From the NCBI RefSeq assembly GCF_004331955.1, contig NZ_CP036532.1:1426001-1490000 (forward strand): a stretch of 64,000 nucleotides of DNA, given 5' to 3'. Under the pieces are notes generated by a model. That model did no database searches. It saw only the letters and a program-made list of their open reading frames with translations, and was not told the DNA's origin. How positions within the stretch are numbered: the first letter of the stretch is position 1; every line of letters starts with the position of its first letter. This document shows, piece by piece, positions 10,391-19,660 of the stretch. A program made the position numbers and the translations under genes. Origin of the DNA: Roseitalea porphyridii (GTDB lineage: Bacteria; Pseudomonadota; Alphaproteobacteria; Rhizobiales; Rhizobiaceae).

Positions 10391-11026
10391 TCAGCTTGCC
10401 GTGTTTTTGGCGATCCAGTGCCGGTGAAGGTCTTCGATCCGGCTGCTGGTCAGCAGCGGCATGGCCGCTTCGAGTTCGTCCTCCGGCCAGTCCCACCATC
10501 GCATTTCCTCAAGCAGCGCGATCAGCCGCTCGTCGAAACGCTTGCGGATCGTCCGTGCCGGGTTGCCGCCGACGATAGCGTAGGGCGCCACGTCCCGGGT
10601 CACCAACGCGCGGGTGCCGATGACCGCACCATCGCCGATGCGAACCCCCGGCATGATGATGGCCTCCGACCCGATCCAGACGTCGTTCCCGACAACCGTG
10701 TCGCCGGCCGGCACGTAGCCGTTTTCCGCCGCCGCGAACGTGGGAACCTCGGACATCCAGTAGAAGGGAAAGGAGCTGACCCAGTCGTGCCGGTGCCCCT
10801 GATTTCCCGCCATGATGAAGGCCGCACCGGTCCCGATCGAGCAGAAGCTTCCGATGAGGAGCCGGTCGACGCCCGCATCGGGCAGAAGATAACGCGCGCA
10901 GTCCTCGAACGAATGACCGTGGTAGTAGCCCGAATAGTAGCTGTAGCGACCGACGCTGATGTTGGGGTTCTCGACCTGCTTGTCGAGCGGGACGCCCTTG
11001 AACGGGCTTTCGAAGAAATTTTGCAT
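10391..11026 (-). CDS. catB: CatB-type chloramphenicol (xenobiotic) O-acetyltransferase
   Basis: The 211-residue protein is a left-handed beta-helix hexapeptide acetyltransferase of the xenobiotic acetyltransferase group. It carries segments I recognise from type B chloramphenicol acetyltransferases: [40 protein letters not shown] with the catalytic-region HRHDW after it, [15 protein letters not shown] and [14 protein letters not shown]. CatB enzymes transfer acetyl from acetyl-CoA to chloramphenicol. The ATG at 11026 is preceded by a GGAAC site. It lies at the edge of a polysaccharide locus, so a role in acetylating a sugar or other native substrate cannot be excluded; sequence resemblance favours CatB. 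Confidence 0.85.
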   Translation of the reverse strand: MQNFFESPFKGVPLDKQVENPNISVGRYSYYSGYYHGHSFEDCARYLLPDAGVDRLLIGSFCSIGTGAAFIMAGNQGHRHDWVSSFPFYWMSEVPTFAAAENGYVPAGDTVVGNDVWIGSEAIIMPGVRIGDGAVIGTRALVTRDVAPYAIVGGNPARTIRKRFDERLIALLEEMRWWDWPEDELEAAMPLLTSSRIEDLHRHWIAKNTAS

Positions 11027-11354
11027 GGTCCGGTTCCTGAAATGAGTTGTTTTCTGCGGTCAGGCAGAAGCGGCGCGCATACACTTCGGTATCGCGGCGA
11101 TCCCCCGGGCGTCTTCCGGGGCTCATTCAGGTGGTTCGGCGTGCCGCCTTCATCGGGCTGGAAACCTGCTGCAGGGTGGGGCGTCCAGCATAGCCCGCGC
11201 GGCGATCGAGGCCAAGCCGCAAGAGGCCTTTTGCCGCGAAAGAACGTCTCGGGATGCCCGATACGGGCAATGTCGCTGACGGCGACGCGCCTCCCGCGTT
11301 CAGGGAGGGCTCGGCCGTTTCCCGTTGGTTTGCGATAAGCGAACCGGCTACCGG
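11027..11354. other. intergenic stretch upstream of catB
   Basis: These 328 bases hold no credible gene on either strand; the open frames across them are out-of-phase extensions of catB and of the ligase region. I see no clear terminator or promoter in it. It carries the catB leader (minus strand) and the 3' flank of the disrupted ligase gene. Confidence 0.5.
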
Positions 11355-12637
11355 TCAGGCGTACGTCGATGCGTCGCGAGGCGTGCCGTGATGCGCCGGC
11401 GGCGTGGGCGAGGGGACCTGCGCGCGCTGGTGGCGCGCTTCAAGCGCGATGCAGCCCCAGATGATGCCCATGATGAGATAGAGATGCCGCCACCGGTCGG
11501 TGTCGATGACGTTGCCGACCAGCATGTGGCCGAAGAAGACAACCAGCGCACAGATCAGAACGGGCTGCCAGGGCCGGTCGCGCAGGGCGATCCGCAGGCC
11601 GGCCCCGAGCGTCCAGAAGACCAGCGTGACATAGGCGGCAAAGCCAAGCCACGAATAGTCGAACAGCGCCTTCAGCCAGATGTTGTGCGTATCGGTGCCG
11701 AACCGGCGGCCGAACTCGAGCGGGCCGATGCCGAGCGGGTGCTCGGTCGCCTTGAACAGGCCGAGCACCTGGTTCGAAAAGCGTCCGCCCTGGCCCGCAT
11801 CATAATCCTGGACCAGGCGGGCGCGCTCGACCAGCATCTCGCGCACGGTGTCGATCTGCAACGCGATGCCCAGCGCGATGACGATCGCAACGAACGCCGC
11901 CACCGACAGCGCCAGGACACGCAGCCGGAACGCCGGCGTCGGCGAGGCGATCAGCAGCGTCATCGTCAGAAGAAGCGCGCAGACGACGAACAGGCCCCAG
12001 CCGGCGCGCGAGAAGGAAAGAAACAGGGCGAGCACGAGCACGGCAAGCAGCGGCAGCCGCCACAGGGCGCCCTGAGCGGGCGCGTCAGAACGCCGTGAAG
12101 GCACCAGATGGTCGGCAGTGCGAGAAAGGGCGCGAACACGTTCGGGTCCTGAAAGGCGCCCATCGCGCGACCGTAACGAGTGAAGATCTCGGCGCCGGGC
12201 AACAGGCCGAAATAGCCGACGATTCCCAGAAAGCCGGTCAGGACCGCGGCGGTCAGATAGCCGTTCATGATCACGTTCAGCCGCCGCCAGTCCGCCGCGA
12301 TCACCGCAGCAAAGAAGATCGCGGTGAAGGCGAGAAAGAAGCCGACGGCCAGATAGAGCGGCGCGTCCCGCCAGTTTGCCATCGTCATCATCGAGATGAC
12401 GCCGCCGATGTTGAAGACGACGAGCAGCACCGTCAGCGGCATGATCGCGGCGGGCAGGCGCAGCCCGCACAGGAACCATATGGCGACGAGCCCCACCATG
12501 AACAGTTCGTACGGCGCCGGCTCGTTGATCACGAAGCCGCTCAGGAACGCGCTCAGCCAGATGGCGAACGCCGCCAGCAATCCGCCGAGCGCGCGGTTCC
12601 TGTCGACCGGCGAGAGGGGCGGGGCGGCGGTCGTCAA
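11355..12637 (-). pseudogene. O-antigen ligase/polymerase family protein, frameshifted
   Basis: Two overlapping frames together encode one polytopic membrane protein of the Wzy/WaaL O-antigen ligase family, which joins or polymerises lipid-linked glycans in the periplasm. The first part runs from the ATG at 12637, coupled to the preceding wcaJ gene by ATGA, and reads well until LTRPLRAP near 12075. The rest (LWRLPLLAVLVLALFLSFSR, then THNIWLKALFDY, typical of the family's large periplasmic loop) continues in another frame to 11355. A missing base in the run around 12063-12075 explains it. Either the gene is broken or the assembly has an error there; the family call is fairly sure. Confidence 0.8.
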
Positions 12638-14172
12638 TAGGCGTTTTCCGTGTTCAGAAGGCTGATCGGCGTCAGGAACAGGATCTTCAGGTCGAGCAGC
12701 AGCGACCAGTTTTCAATGTAGTAGAGGTCGTACTCGGTGCGCTTCTTGATCTTCTCGTCCGTATCGACCTCGCCGCGCCAGCCATTGATCTGTGCCCAGC
12801 CGGTGACGCCCGGCTTCACCCGATGCCGCGCGAAATAGCCGTCCACCACCTCGCCATAGAGCTTGTCACGGGTCTGGGCGTGAACGGCGTGCGGACGCGG
12901 GCCGACCAGCGACAGATCGCCCTTGAGCGCGTTGAAGAACTGCGGCAGCTCGTCTATCGAGGTCTTGCGGATGAACCGGCCGACGGGCGTCACGCGCGGA
13001 TCGTTGCGGGTCACCGCGTTGCGCGCCGTCGCGTCCTGCTGATCCACATACATCGAGCGGAACTTGTAGACGTTGATGATCTCGTTGTTGAAGCCGTGCC
13101 GCTTCTGCACGAAGATCACGGGGCCCTTCGATGTCAGCCGCACCGCGATCGCCGTCGCCAGCATGATCGGCGAGAGCACGATGATCCCCAGAAGCGAGAA
13201 GACGATATCGAAGCCGCGCTTGGCGACGCGGTCCCAGTCGCGGATCGGCCGGTCGAAAATGTCGAACATCGGCACCTTGCCGATGAACGAATAGGTGCGC
13301 GGCCGGAAACGGAGCTTGTGGGAATGGGCCGAAAGGCGGATGTCGACCGGCAGCACCCAGAGCTTCTTGAGCATGTGCAGCACGCGGTTCTCCGCATCGA
13401 GCGGCAGCGAGACGATCAGCATGGAGATGCGGGCGCGCCGGGTGAACTCGACCAGCTCCTCGATGTTGCCGAGCTTCGGGTAGCCCGCCACGATCAGCGG
13501 TGAACGCTCGTCGTCGCGGTCGTCGAAGATGCCGCAGATGCGCACGTCATTGTCCGGCTGCGCCTCCATGGCGCGGATCAGCTTCTCGGCGGCCTTGCCG
13601 CCCCCGACGATGACCGCGCGCCGCTCCATGGTGCCGTTGCGCGCCCATTTCCGCACGAGCCAGTTCAATGTGAGCCGCACGGCGAACAGCAGAACGAGGC
13701 CGGCCAGGAACCACGATCCGAACCAGACCCGCGAGAAGTCCTCCGAGGTCTTCATGAAGAACGCCGTCAGGGCCATGACGGCGAACGCGGCCGTCCACAT
13801 CGCGGCCACGCGCGGGAAGAACGCAACCGAGTTGCGGATCGCACGGATCTGATAGGCGTCGGCCACCTCGGCGAAGATCACGTAGAGCGCCGAACCGGTG
13901 ATGATGGCGGCGGGATAGTCCAGGAGCATGCCCTGCGGCACGCCCACATAGACCAGCATGATCAGAACCGAGATCGCGGCAAGCGCGAGGAATTCGCCGA
14001 CGCGCAGCAATCCGCTGACCATCGACGGCGAGATCGTGTCGCGCCGGTATTCGTCCGCGATCCGCGCGGCCAGCGAATTGAGCTGGCCCTCCTTGATGAC
14101 CAGTTCGTCGCCCGTCTGGTAGGCGCGGACGGTCTCCGGCGTGTAGCGCAGGCGCGGGTCGATCTCGTTCAT
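12634..14172 (-). CDS. undecaprenyl-phosphate sugar-1-phosphate transferase (WcaJ/PssY-like)
   Basis: This enzyme starts exopolysaccharide repeat-unit synthesis by moving a hexose-1-phosphate from a UDP-sugar to undecaprenyl phosphate. The 512-residue product has four or five N-terminal transmembrane segments, a central nucleotide-binding-like domain (VIVGGGKAAEKLIRAMEA), and the C-terminal catalytic domain with KRGFDIVFSLLGIIVLSP, YKFRSMY, KTSIDELPQFFNALKGDLSL and VKPGVTGWAQING. The ATG at 14172 has GGAAAG before it; the frame open to 14277 belongs to the upstream gene's antiphase. It lies in the minus-strand operon after the glycosyltransferase and is coupled to the broken ligase gene. Confidence 0.92.
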   Translation of the reverse strand: MNEIDPRLRYTPETVRAYQTGDELVIKEGQLNSLAARIADEYRRDTISPSMVSGLLRVGEFLALAAISVLIMLVYVGVPQGMLLDYPAAIITGSALYVIFAEVADAYQIRAIRNSVAFFPRVAAMWTAAFAVMALTAFFMKTSEDFSRVWFGSWFLAGLVLLFAVRLTLNWLVRKWARNGTMERRAVIVGGGKAAEKLIRAMEAQPDNDVRICGIFDDRDDERSPLIVAGYPKLGNIEELVEFTRRARISMLIVSLPLDAENRVLHMLKKLWVLPVDIRLSAHSHKLRFRPRTYSFIGKVPMFDIFDRPIRDWDRVAKRGFDIVFSLLGIIVLSPIMLATAIAVRLTSKGPVIFVQKRHGFNNEIINVYKFRSMYVDQQDATARNAVTRNDPRVTPVGRFIRKTSIDELPQFFNALKGDLSLVGPRPHAVHAQTRDKLYGEVVDGYFARHRVKPGVTGWAQINGWRGEVDTDEKIKKRTEYDLYYIENWSLLLDLKILFLTPISLLNTENAY

Positions 14173-14218
14173 CACTGCTTTCCGTTCGCGATTGCCGCGA
14201 AAGCCTATCGGGGCAGGC

Positions 14219-15400
14219 TTAAGAAACGCTTGATGAAGGCCCCGATCCCGGCCCCGCCGCGCCTCGCGCGCGGGCAAGCGCCTCGCGATAGGTTTCGATG
14301 ATCGCGCCGGCCATCGTCTCGGCGCTGAAGCGGGCCCTGAGATCGGCCACGGGCGGCATCTGCCTTGCCAGCCGGTCGGGCTCGGAGAGGGCCCTGTCCA
14401 TCGCTACGGTCAGTTCGGCGCCTTCGGGCGCGATCAGGGCAGGGTTCTCTGGCCCCATGATCTCTGGAATGCCGCCGACATGGCTTGCGATCAGGGGTTT
14501 GCCGGCGGCAAGCGCTTCGAGCACGATGTAGGGCATCGCCTCGGCGCGCGAGGGCATGGCGACGGCGCGGGCAAGCGCGAACGCCTGCCGGGCCGGCATC
14601 GGGTCGCGCAGGGCGATCGCGTCGCCGAGCCCCGCATCGGCAATGCGGCCCGCGATGGCGTCGCGATCAGGGCCCGCGCCGACCATCACGCCAGAGACCT
14701 GCGGATGCGGACCGCCGCGCAGCGCGCCGATGGCGTCGACGAACAGGTCCGGCCCCTTCAGCATGCGCATTTCGCCGATGAACAGAAAGTCCGCCGCATC
14801 GGGCGCGGCGGGGACCGGTTCGAACTCGCCGGGGGCAAGCCCGTTATGGACAACGCGGGTCGGACAGCGCGGCTCGCCGATCTTGGCGCGCCAGGTCTGG
14901 CGTTCGTAGTCGGCCACGAAGAGGATCGTCTCGCAGACCCGTTCCAGCATGCGCTCGACGGCGAAGTACAGCCGGCCGCTGCGGCTCGCCGGGTCGTAGT
15001 GAAGGCTGCCCCCATGCGGCGAATAAATCCGTGCCGGCCGCCTGGAGCGGTTCGCCATCGCACCCACAGCGCGCGCGAAAACGCCGCCCTTGGCGCCGTG
15101 GCCATGGACCACGTCGGGCTCCATTTTCCTCAGCAACGCCAGTATGTTGCGGGCAGCTCCAATGTCCCCGGGTCCGATCGAGCGGGCCATCGGCACCCGC
15201 CGCAGGCCGAGCGCGAGGCCTTCGGCCAGTTCGGCCAGCATCGGTTCATTGTAGCCAGCCGTGCCGGCAACGTCGCAGATCAGGCCGACCCGGTGACCGG
15301 CCGCGCCCTGGGCGTCGGCCAGATCGCGCACATGGCGCAGAACGCCGCCCATGGGCGCCCTCAGCACATGGACGATCGTCAGGCTCGGCGCGTCGGCCAT
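14219..15400 (-). CDS. GT4-family glycosyltransferase
   Basis: The 393-residue protein has the two-Rossmann (GT-B) layout of family 4 glycosyltransferases: an N-terminal acceptor domain starting LTIVHVLRAPMGGVLRHV and a C-terminal donor domain with FLFIGEMRMLKGPDLFVDAI, then PSRAEAMPYIVLEALAAGKP, which includes the conserved EA-x7-E type motif that binds the nucleotide sugar. Its place between the export lipoprotein gene (14 bases upstream) and the priming transferase indicates it adds one sugar of the exopolysaccharide repeat. It is the only glycosyltransferase in the locus besides the priming enzyme. The sugar cannot be told from the sequence. Confidence 0.9.
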   Translation of the reverse strand: MADAPSLTIVHVLRAPMGGVLRHVRDLADAQGAAGHRVGLICDVAGTAGYNEPMLAELAEGLALGLRRVPMARSIGPGDIGAARNILALLRKMEPDVVHGHGAKGGVFARAVGAMANRSRRPARIYSPHGGSLHYDPASRSGRLYFAVERMLERVCETILFVADYERQTWRAKIGEPRCPTRVVHNGLAPGEFEPVPAAPDAADFLFIGEMRMLKGPDLFVDAIGALRGGPHPQVSGVMVGAGPDRDAIAGRIADAGLGDAIALRDPMPARQAFALARAVAMPSRAEAMPYIVLEALAAGKPLIASHVGGIPEIMGPENPALIAPEGAELTVAMDRALSEPDRLARQMPPVADLRARFSAETMAGAIIETYREALARARGAAGPGSGPSSSVS

Positions 15401-15414
15401 CGCATCAGGGCCGG

Positions 15415-15990
15415 TCAGAACAACCGTTCGCGGACATAGATCGTGTCGCCCGGCAGGATCGGGTCGGAGATCAGCACACGGCCGGTCATGACGCGGCCGT
15501 TGATGTGGCGGGTGATGTCGGCATTGGCCTGGTTGGCGCGGGCCGAAAAGCCGCCCGCCGAGGCGATGGCGGTCTGCACGGTCATGCCCGGCACGTAGGA
15601 GTATTGGCCCGCGGCGCCGACCTCGCCCATCACGAAGATCGGCCGATAGGTCTCGACCTGTACCGAAACGTCCGGATTGCGCAGGAAGCCCTGGCGCAGC
15701 TCGGTGGCGATGGCGCTTTCGAGCTGGTGGACGGTGCGGCCGCGCGCCGGCACGGCGCCGACGAGCGGAAACGAGATATAGCCCGACTGGTCGACCGCGT
15801 AGGCGTTGGTCAGATCGGCCTGGTCGAAGACCGTGACCCGGACCTGGTCGCCGGCATCGAGCGTATAGGGCTGGTTGATCGCCTCGTGGAATGCTGGCGG
15901 GGCGGGGCGATAGCCCGAGCAGGCCGCCAGCGCGAGCATGGCGGCGGCGGCGAAACCTCGCATGACAAAGGAGCGCAACTGAACACGCAT
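15415..15990 (-). CDS. Wza-type polysaccharide export lipoprotein
   Basis: The 191-residue protein is a small outer-membrane polysaccharide export protein. It has a signal peptide and lipobox (LALAAC), a poly_export domain (YTLDAGDQVRVTVFDQADLT, YISFPLVGAVPARGRTVHQL) and a SLBB-like part (VFVMGEV-type segment FVMGEVGAAGQYSYVPGMTV). It lacks the long C-terminal helix region of full-length E. coli Wza, as is common in rhizobial members. The ATG at 15990 has GGAAG five bases before it and directly begins the signal peptide; the open frame to 16107 is discarded. It is divergent from the Wzc-like gene. Confidence 0.9.
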   Translation of the reverse strand: MRVQLRSFVMRGFAAAAMLALAACSGYRPAPPAFHEAINQPYTLDAGDQVRVTVFDQADLTNAYAVDQSGYISFPLVGAVPARGRTVHQLESAIATELRQGFLRNPDVSVQVETYRPIFVMGEVGAAGQYSYVPGMTVQTAIASAGGFSARANQANADITRHINGRVMTGRVLISDPILPGDTIYVRERLF

Positions 15991-16217
15991 TGGCACTTCC
16001 AACCGTTCATCGAAAGGCGCGTGGTGCGCCCTGGTCGGTACGGTTATCGCGTCATTAGGGTTAATGGCCGGTAAAGCGGGCGGGGTCGGCGCTCCGCCGC
16101 CCGGCATGATTTACGCTTCGTCAATCCCGGTGAACGAAGTCTGAAGGGCCGGTTTACACCATGGAAACCATACCGGTTTACGCTCGCCGGCAAGTACCGC
16201 GTTGCCGGAGTGTGCAC

Positions 16218-18380
16218 ATGGCCGTTTCGTCCTATCAGTCGCAAGACGCCGACCTCGATGTCGGCCGGCTGTTCTCGGCCCTATGGCGCGACAAGTGGAT
16301 CATCGTGATCGGGGCGCTGGCGATCACCGCGATCGTCACGCTTCTTTTGTTGATGGCAACACCGCAATATCGCGGCGATGCCCGCGTGCTGATCGATGCC
16401 GGCGAGTCCGTCTTCACGCGCCCCGATCGCGACCCGCTGGCCGATCAGACGCTGCTCGACCAGGAAGCGATCGCCAGCCAGGTCCAGATCATCACTTCGA
16501 CCGATCTCCTGCTCCAGGTGGCGGAACAACTCGATCTGGCGTCGCGCGAGGAGTTCAACGCCGACGCCAACCTCTCGGCCTTCCGGCGCGGGCTGATCCT
16601 GATCGGCCTTGCCGCGGACCCGTCCGAGCGCAGCCAGGAACAGCAGGTGCTCACCGCAATCCGCGAACGGCTTTCGGTTTATCCGGTCGAGAACTCGCGC
16701 GTCATCGTGATCGGCTTCCGGTCCTCCGATCCCGAACTTGCGGCCCGCGTTCCCAACACGCTGGCCGAGGCCTATGTCGCCCTCGAAAGCCGGGCGCAGC
16801 TCCAGAACACGGGCGCGGCCGCCGACTATCTCGAGCGCGAGATTGCCGACCTGCAGCAGGAGGTGCGCGCCGCAGAGGCGGCCGTCGCCGACTATCGGGC
16901 GGAGAACGGGTTGCTGCTGGGGGAGAACAATGCCGTTCTGGCCACCCAACAGCTTGCCGAACTGTCGACCGAGCTGTCGCGGGTCAGGGCCGAACGGTCG
17001 GCGACCGAGGCGCGGGTGCGCAGCGTGGAAGCCGCGCTCGAAAATGGCGTGTCCGTCGACACGCTGCCCGACGTGATCGCCTCGCCCGTCATCGCCCGGC
17101 TGACCGAGCAGCGCGCGAACCTGCAGGCCGAACTGGCCGATCTGTCGACCACGCTGCTGCCCGGCCATCCGCGCATGCAGGCGCTGCAGTCGCAGATCGA
17201 GGGTCTGGGTGCGCAGATCCGCGCGCAGGCGCGCAACGTGCTCGCCGGCCTCCGCAACGAGGCCGGGATCGCCCGTGATCGTGAGGCCGAACTGGGCGCC
17301 GATCTCAACACGCTCAAGGCCGCCTCGGCCGACGCCAACGACAGCGAGGTCGAACTGCGCGCGCTCGAGCGCGAGGCGGCCTCCAAACGGGCGCTGCTGG
17401 AGACCTATCTGGTGCGTTTCCGCGAAGCCCAGTCGCGCGATCAGGGAGAGTACGCCCCGGCGAAGGCGCGCCTGATCTCGTCCGCCACCGTGCCGATCGA
17501 GCCGTCCTTTCCGCGCATGGTGCCGCTCATCGGTGCGACCTTCTTTGCGTCCCTTCTATTCATGATCGTCGTCACGCTTATGCGCGAACTGTTTTCAGGC
17601 CGCGCTCTGGTTCCGGCGGCAAATGCGCCGGCGGTTTCCGATGCGGCATCGGCGGCCCCTGCCGTCAGCGAGCCCGTCGCGCCGGCCGCCACGCCCTCGG
17701 TCGCTGACGCCGAGCCCGAGCAGGTGGGCCGTGCGGCGCCCGCTGCCGCACCTGCCCGTGCCGAAGGGCCGGCCAACGACAATTTCTCGGTCTCCGCGGT
17801 CGCCGACAAGCTCATCCGGCGCGGTGCCGGCCGGGCGCTGATCGTCGCGCCGCCGGGCGGCACCGCCGCGCCGAATGTCGTCGGCATCGCGCGGCGGCTC
17901 GACGAGAAGGGCCTTCGCACCATCGTGCTCGATCTGTCGGGAACCGGCTATGCCGGCGGCCTGATGGACGCCGATCCGGCCGAGCCGGGCATCACCGATC
18001 TTCTGGCCGCGCAAGCCTCCTATTCGGAGGTCATCTTCGGCGACAGCCGGTCCGGGGCCCATGTCATGCCTTCGGGCGGCGCCGATCCGGAACGCGCGCT
18101 GGCGGGCATCGAACGGCTCCCGATCATCCTCGATGGCCTCGCGTCCGCCTACGACATCGTGGTCGTCGACTGCGGCGTCACCGACGCGGCCGGTCTGGCC
18201 CGGCTTGCCAGCCACGAAAGCGAGATCATCCTTTCGGTCGACCCCGAAAGCGGCGATGCCGCGGTCGAGGCGGCGCAGGACCTGGCCGATGGCGGCTACG
18301 ACGATGTGCTGATCGTGCTGGGCGAGGATGATGCCTCGCCCGATCCCGATACGCCCGTCGATCTGCGCAAGGCGGGGTGA
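16218..18380 (+). CDS. Wzc/GumC-like chain-length protein with degenerate ATPase domain
   Basis: The 720-residue inner-membrane protein has a Wzz domain with a first transmembrane helix near residue 35, a long periplasmic coiled-coil part (residues about 190-390), and a second membrane helix near 440. It then has an Ala/Pro-rich linker and a C-terminal domain resembling a bacterial tyrosine kinase ATPase. That domain lacks a proper Walker A: residues about 543-553 read APPGGTAAPNV where GxxGxGK(S/T) is expected. The second motif is VLDLSG, not a DxD-type motif, while a Walker-B-like YDIVVVDCG remains. The C-terminus has no tyrosine cluster. It probably controls chain length or export without kinase activity. 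The ATG at 16218 has CGGAG before it. Confidence 0.88.
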   Translation: MAVSSYQSQDADLDVGRLFSALWRDKWIIVIGALAITAIVTLLLLMATPQYRGDARVLIDAGESVFTRPDRDPLADQTLLDQEAIASQVQIITSTDLLLQVAEQLDLASREEFNADANLSAFRRGLILIGLAADPSERSQEQQVLTAIRERLSVYPVENSRVIVIGFRSSDPELAARVPNTLAEAYVALESRAQLQNTGAAADYLEREIADLQQEVRAAEAAVADYRAENGLLLGENNAVLATQQLAELSTELSRVRAERSATEARVRSVEAALENGVSVDTLPDVIASPVIARLTEQRANLQAELADLSTTLLPGHPRMQALQSQIEGLGAQIRAQARNVLAGLRNEAGIARDREAELGADLNTLKAASADANDSEVELRALEREAASKRALLETYLVRFREAQSRDQGEYAPAKARLISSATVPIEPSFPRMVPLIGATFFASLLFMIVVTLMRELFSGRALVPAANAPAVSDAASAAPAVSEPVAPAATPSVADAEPEQVGRAAPAAAPARAEGPANDNFSVSAVADKLIRRGAGRALIVAPPGGTAAPNVVGIARRLDEKGLRTIVLDLSGTGYAGGLMDADPAEPGITDLLAAQASYSEVIFGDSRSGAHVMPSGGADPERALAGIERLPIILDGLASAYDIVVVDCGVTDAAGLARLASHESEIILSVDPESGDAAVEAAQDLADGGYDDVLIVLGEDDASPDPDTPVDLRKAG

Positions 18381-18399
18381 GCGGCTAGATCCTTGCGAC

Positions 18400-19554
18400 C
18401 TAAGAGCGGCTTGCGAGCGCCTTGCGCACCCGTTTTGCAAGGGCCCAGGCCCGTTCGTTGGACTTGAGCGCCCGCACGAGGCGGCTCCGGCCGGTCTGGG
18501 CGGCCGCCCGCATCTTGCCCGGCAGCGTGAGGCCGATCGTCGTGTCGTAGTGCGTGGTCTCGATATCGCACCAGGCACGCTTGTATCGTTCGTCCCCGAT
18601 GCCGAAGTCGAAGATCCTCACTCCCGTCTCGCAGGCGTGGGCGATCATGCTGAAAAAGAGCTGTTCGCCGGGTCTCGCTGGCGCATGGTGGACGTCGAAC
18701 GTGCCGAACTCGACCGTCATCCGGCCGTCGAGCGTCGTCGTGCCGGCGATGGCGATGATCTCGTCGTCCAGCGTCAGGGCGTGCAGTTCATGCTGCGGGC
18801 CGTGCTCGGTGAACAGCACCCTGAAGAACGCCTGCGTGCGCGCGTCGCCAAAGACGTCGGAAATGCCGGCCGCCCTGAACCGTTCCGCCTTCAGCGCAAA
18901 GAAGCGGTCGAGCGCGGCCGGCGCATCCGCCACGGGAACCGGATGGTGGAACGCGACGGTCCCGATCGCGTCGAGCTTGCGCCGGTAGCTGCGTATCTTC
19001 TTGCGTTTGTTCTTGCCGCCGCGTTCGGTCAGCAGCGTGTCGAAGTCGCTGTCGATTGCGAACGAAAGCGCGATGTTCGGGCTCTGGACGCTCGTGCCGA
19101 AGACGAACGGATTGGCGATGCCGTTCCAGACGGCGTGCTGGCGCTCCAGTATGATCGAGCCGGCCGGGCAGTCCGCCGCCCGCAGCGCCGCCTTGATCGC
19201 CGGCTCTCCCGCGCGCGCCAGTGCCTCGATGTCGGCACGGCGACCGACGGGAAAGTTCCCGTTCGCGTGGCGCCCGCCGCAATAGCCGGCGACCCCGTTT
19301 CCGCACAGTTCGAGCGGCAGCAGGACCGGACCATGGCCATCCGTGGCGAAGGTCAGGAACATCGGTTCGCAGCCGGCCGTGCCGACCCAGGCCGAAAGCA
19401 TTGCCGGGTGCTGGTAGCCGGTGTGGATCATGTCGGGCGTGATCGCATCGATTGCGGTGCGCGCGGCGGCGACGCCCGCGATGACCTCGACCGAGACCGC
19501 CGGCACGCGCGCGGCGGTGGCGGCGCCGGTCCGCTGAAACGTTGCGTCAACCAT
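18400..19554 (-). CDS. CelD/BioF2-like GNAT N-acetyltransferase
   Basis: The 384-residue cytosolic protein has the double-GNAT layout of the CelD (BioF2-like) family found beside polysaccharide genes. Visible segments are RGGKNKRKKIRSYRRKLDAI, a basic stretch typical of the family, then LDRFFALKAERFRAAGI and a C-terminal FDFGIGDERYKRAWCD. It probably acetylates a sugar or lipid-linked intermediate of the neighbouring polysaccharide, but no substrate can be named. It converges with the Wzc-like gene and is divergent from the deacetylase gene. Confidence 0.82.
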   Translation of the reverse strand: MVDATFQRTGAATAARVPAVSVEVIAGVAAARTAIDAITPDMIHTGYQHPAMLSAWVGTAGCEPMFLTFATDGHGPVLLPLELCGNGVAGYCGGRHANGNFPVGRRADIEALARAGEPAIKAALRAADCPAGSIILERQHAVWNGIANPFVFGTSVQSPNIALSFAIDSDFDTLLTERGGKNKRKKIRSYRRKLDAIGTVAFHHPVPVADAPAALDRFFALKAERFRAAGISDVFGDARTQAFFRVLFTEHGPQHELHALTLDDEIIAIAGTTTLDGRMTVEFGTFDVHHAPARPGEQLFFSMIAHACETGVRIFDFGIGDERYKRAWCDIETTHYDTTIGLTLPGKMRAAAQTGRSRLVRALKSNERAWALAKRVRKALASRS

Positions 19555-19660
19555 TCCTTCAACCCTTTCACCGTACCTTAAGCCGATGCGGGTTTCATTT
19601 CCGTTGAAGGCCGCCGGCCAATTGCCCCGGTCGGGCGGTCACTGACGTGCAGGATAGGTG

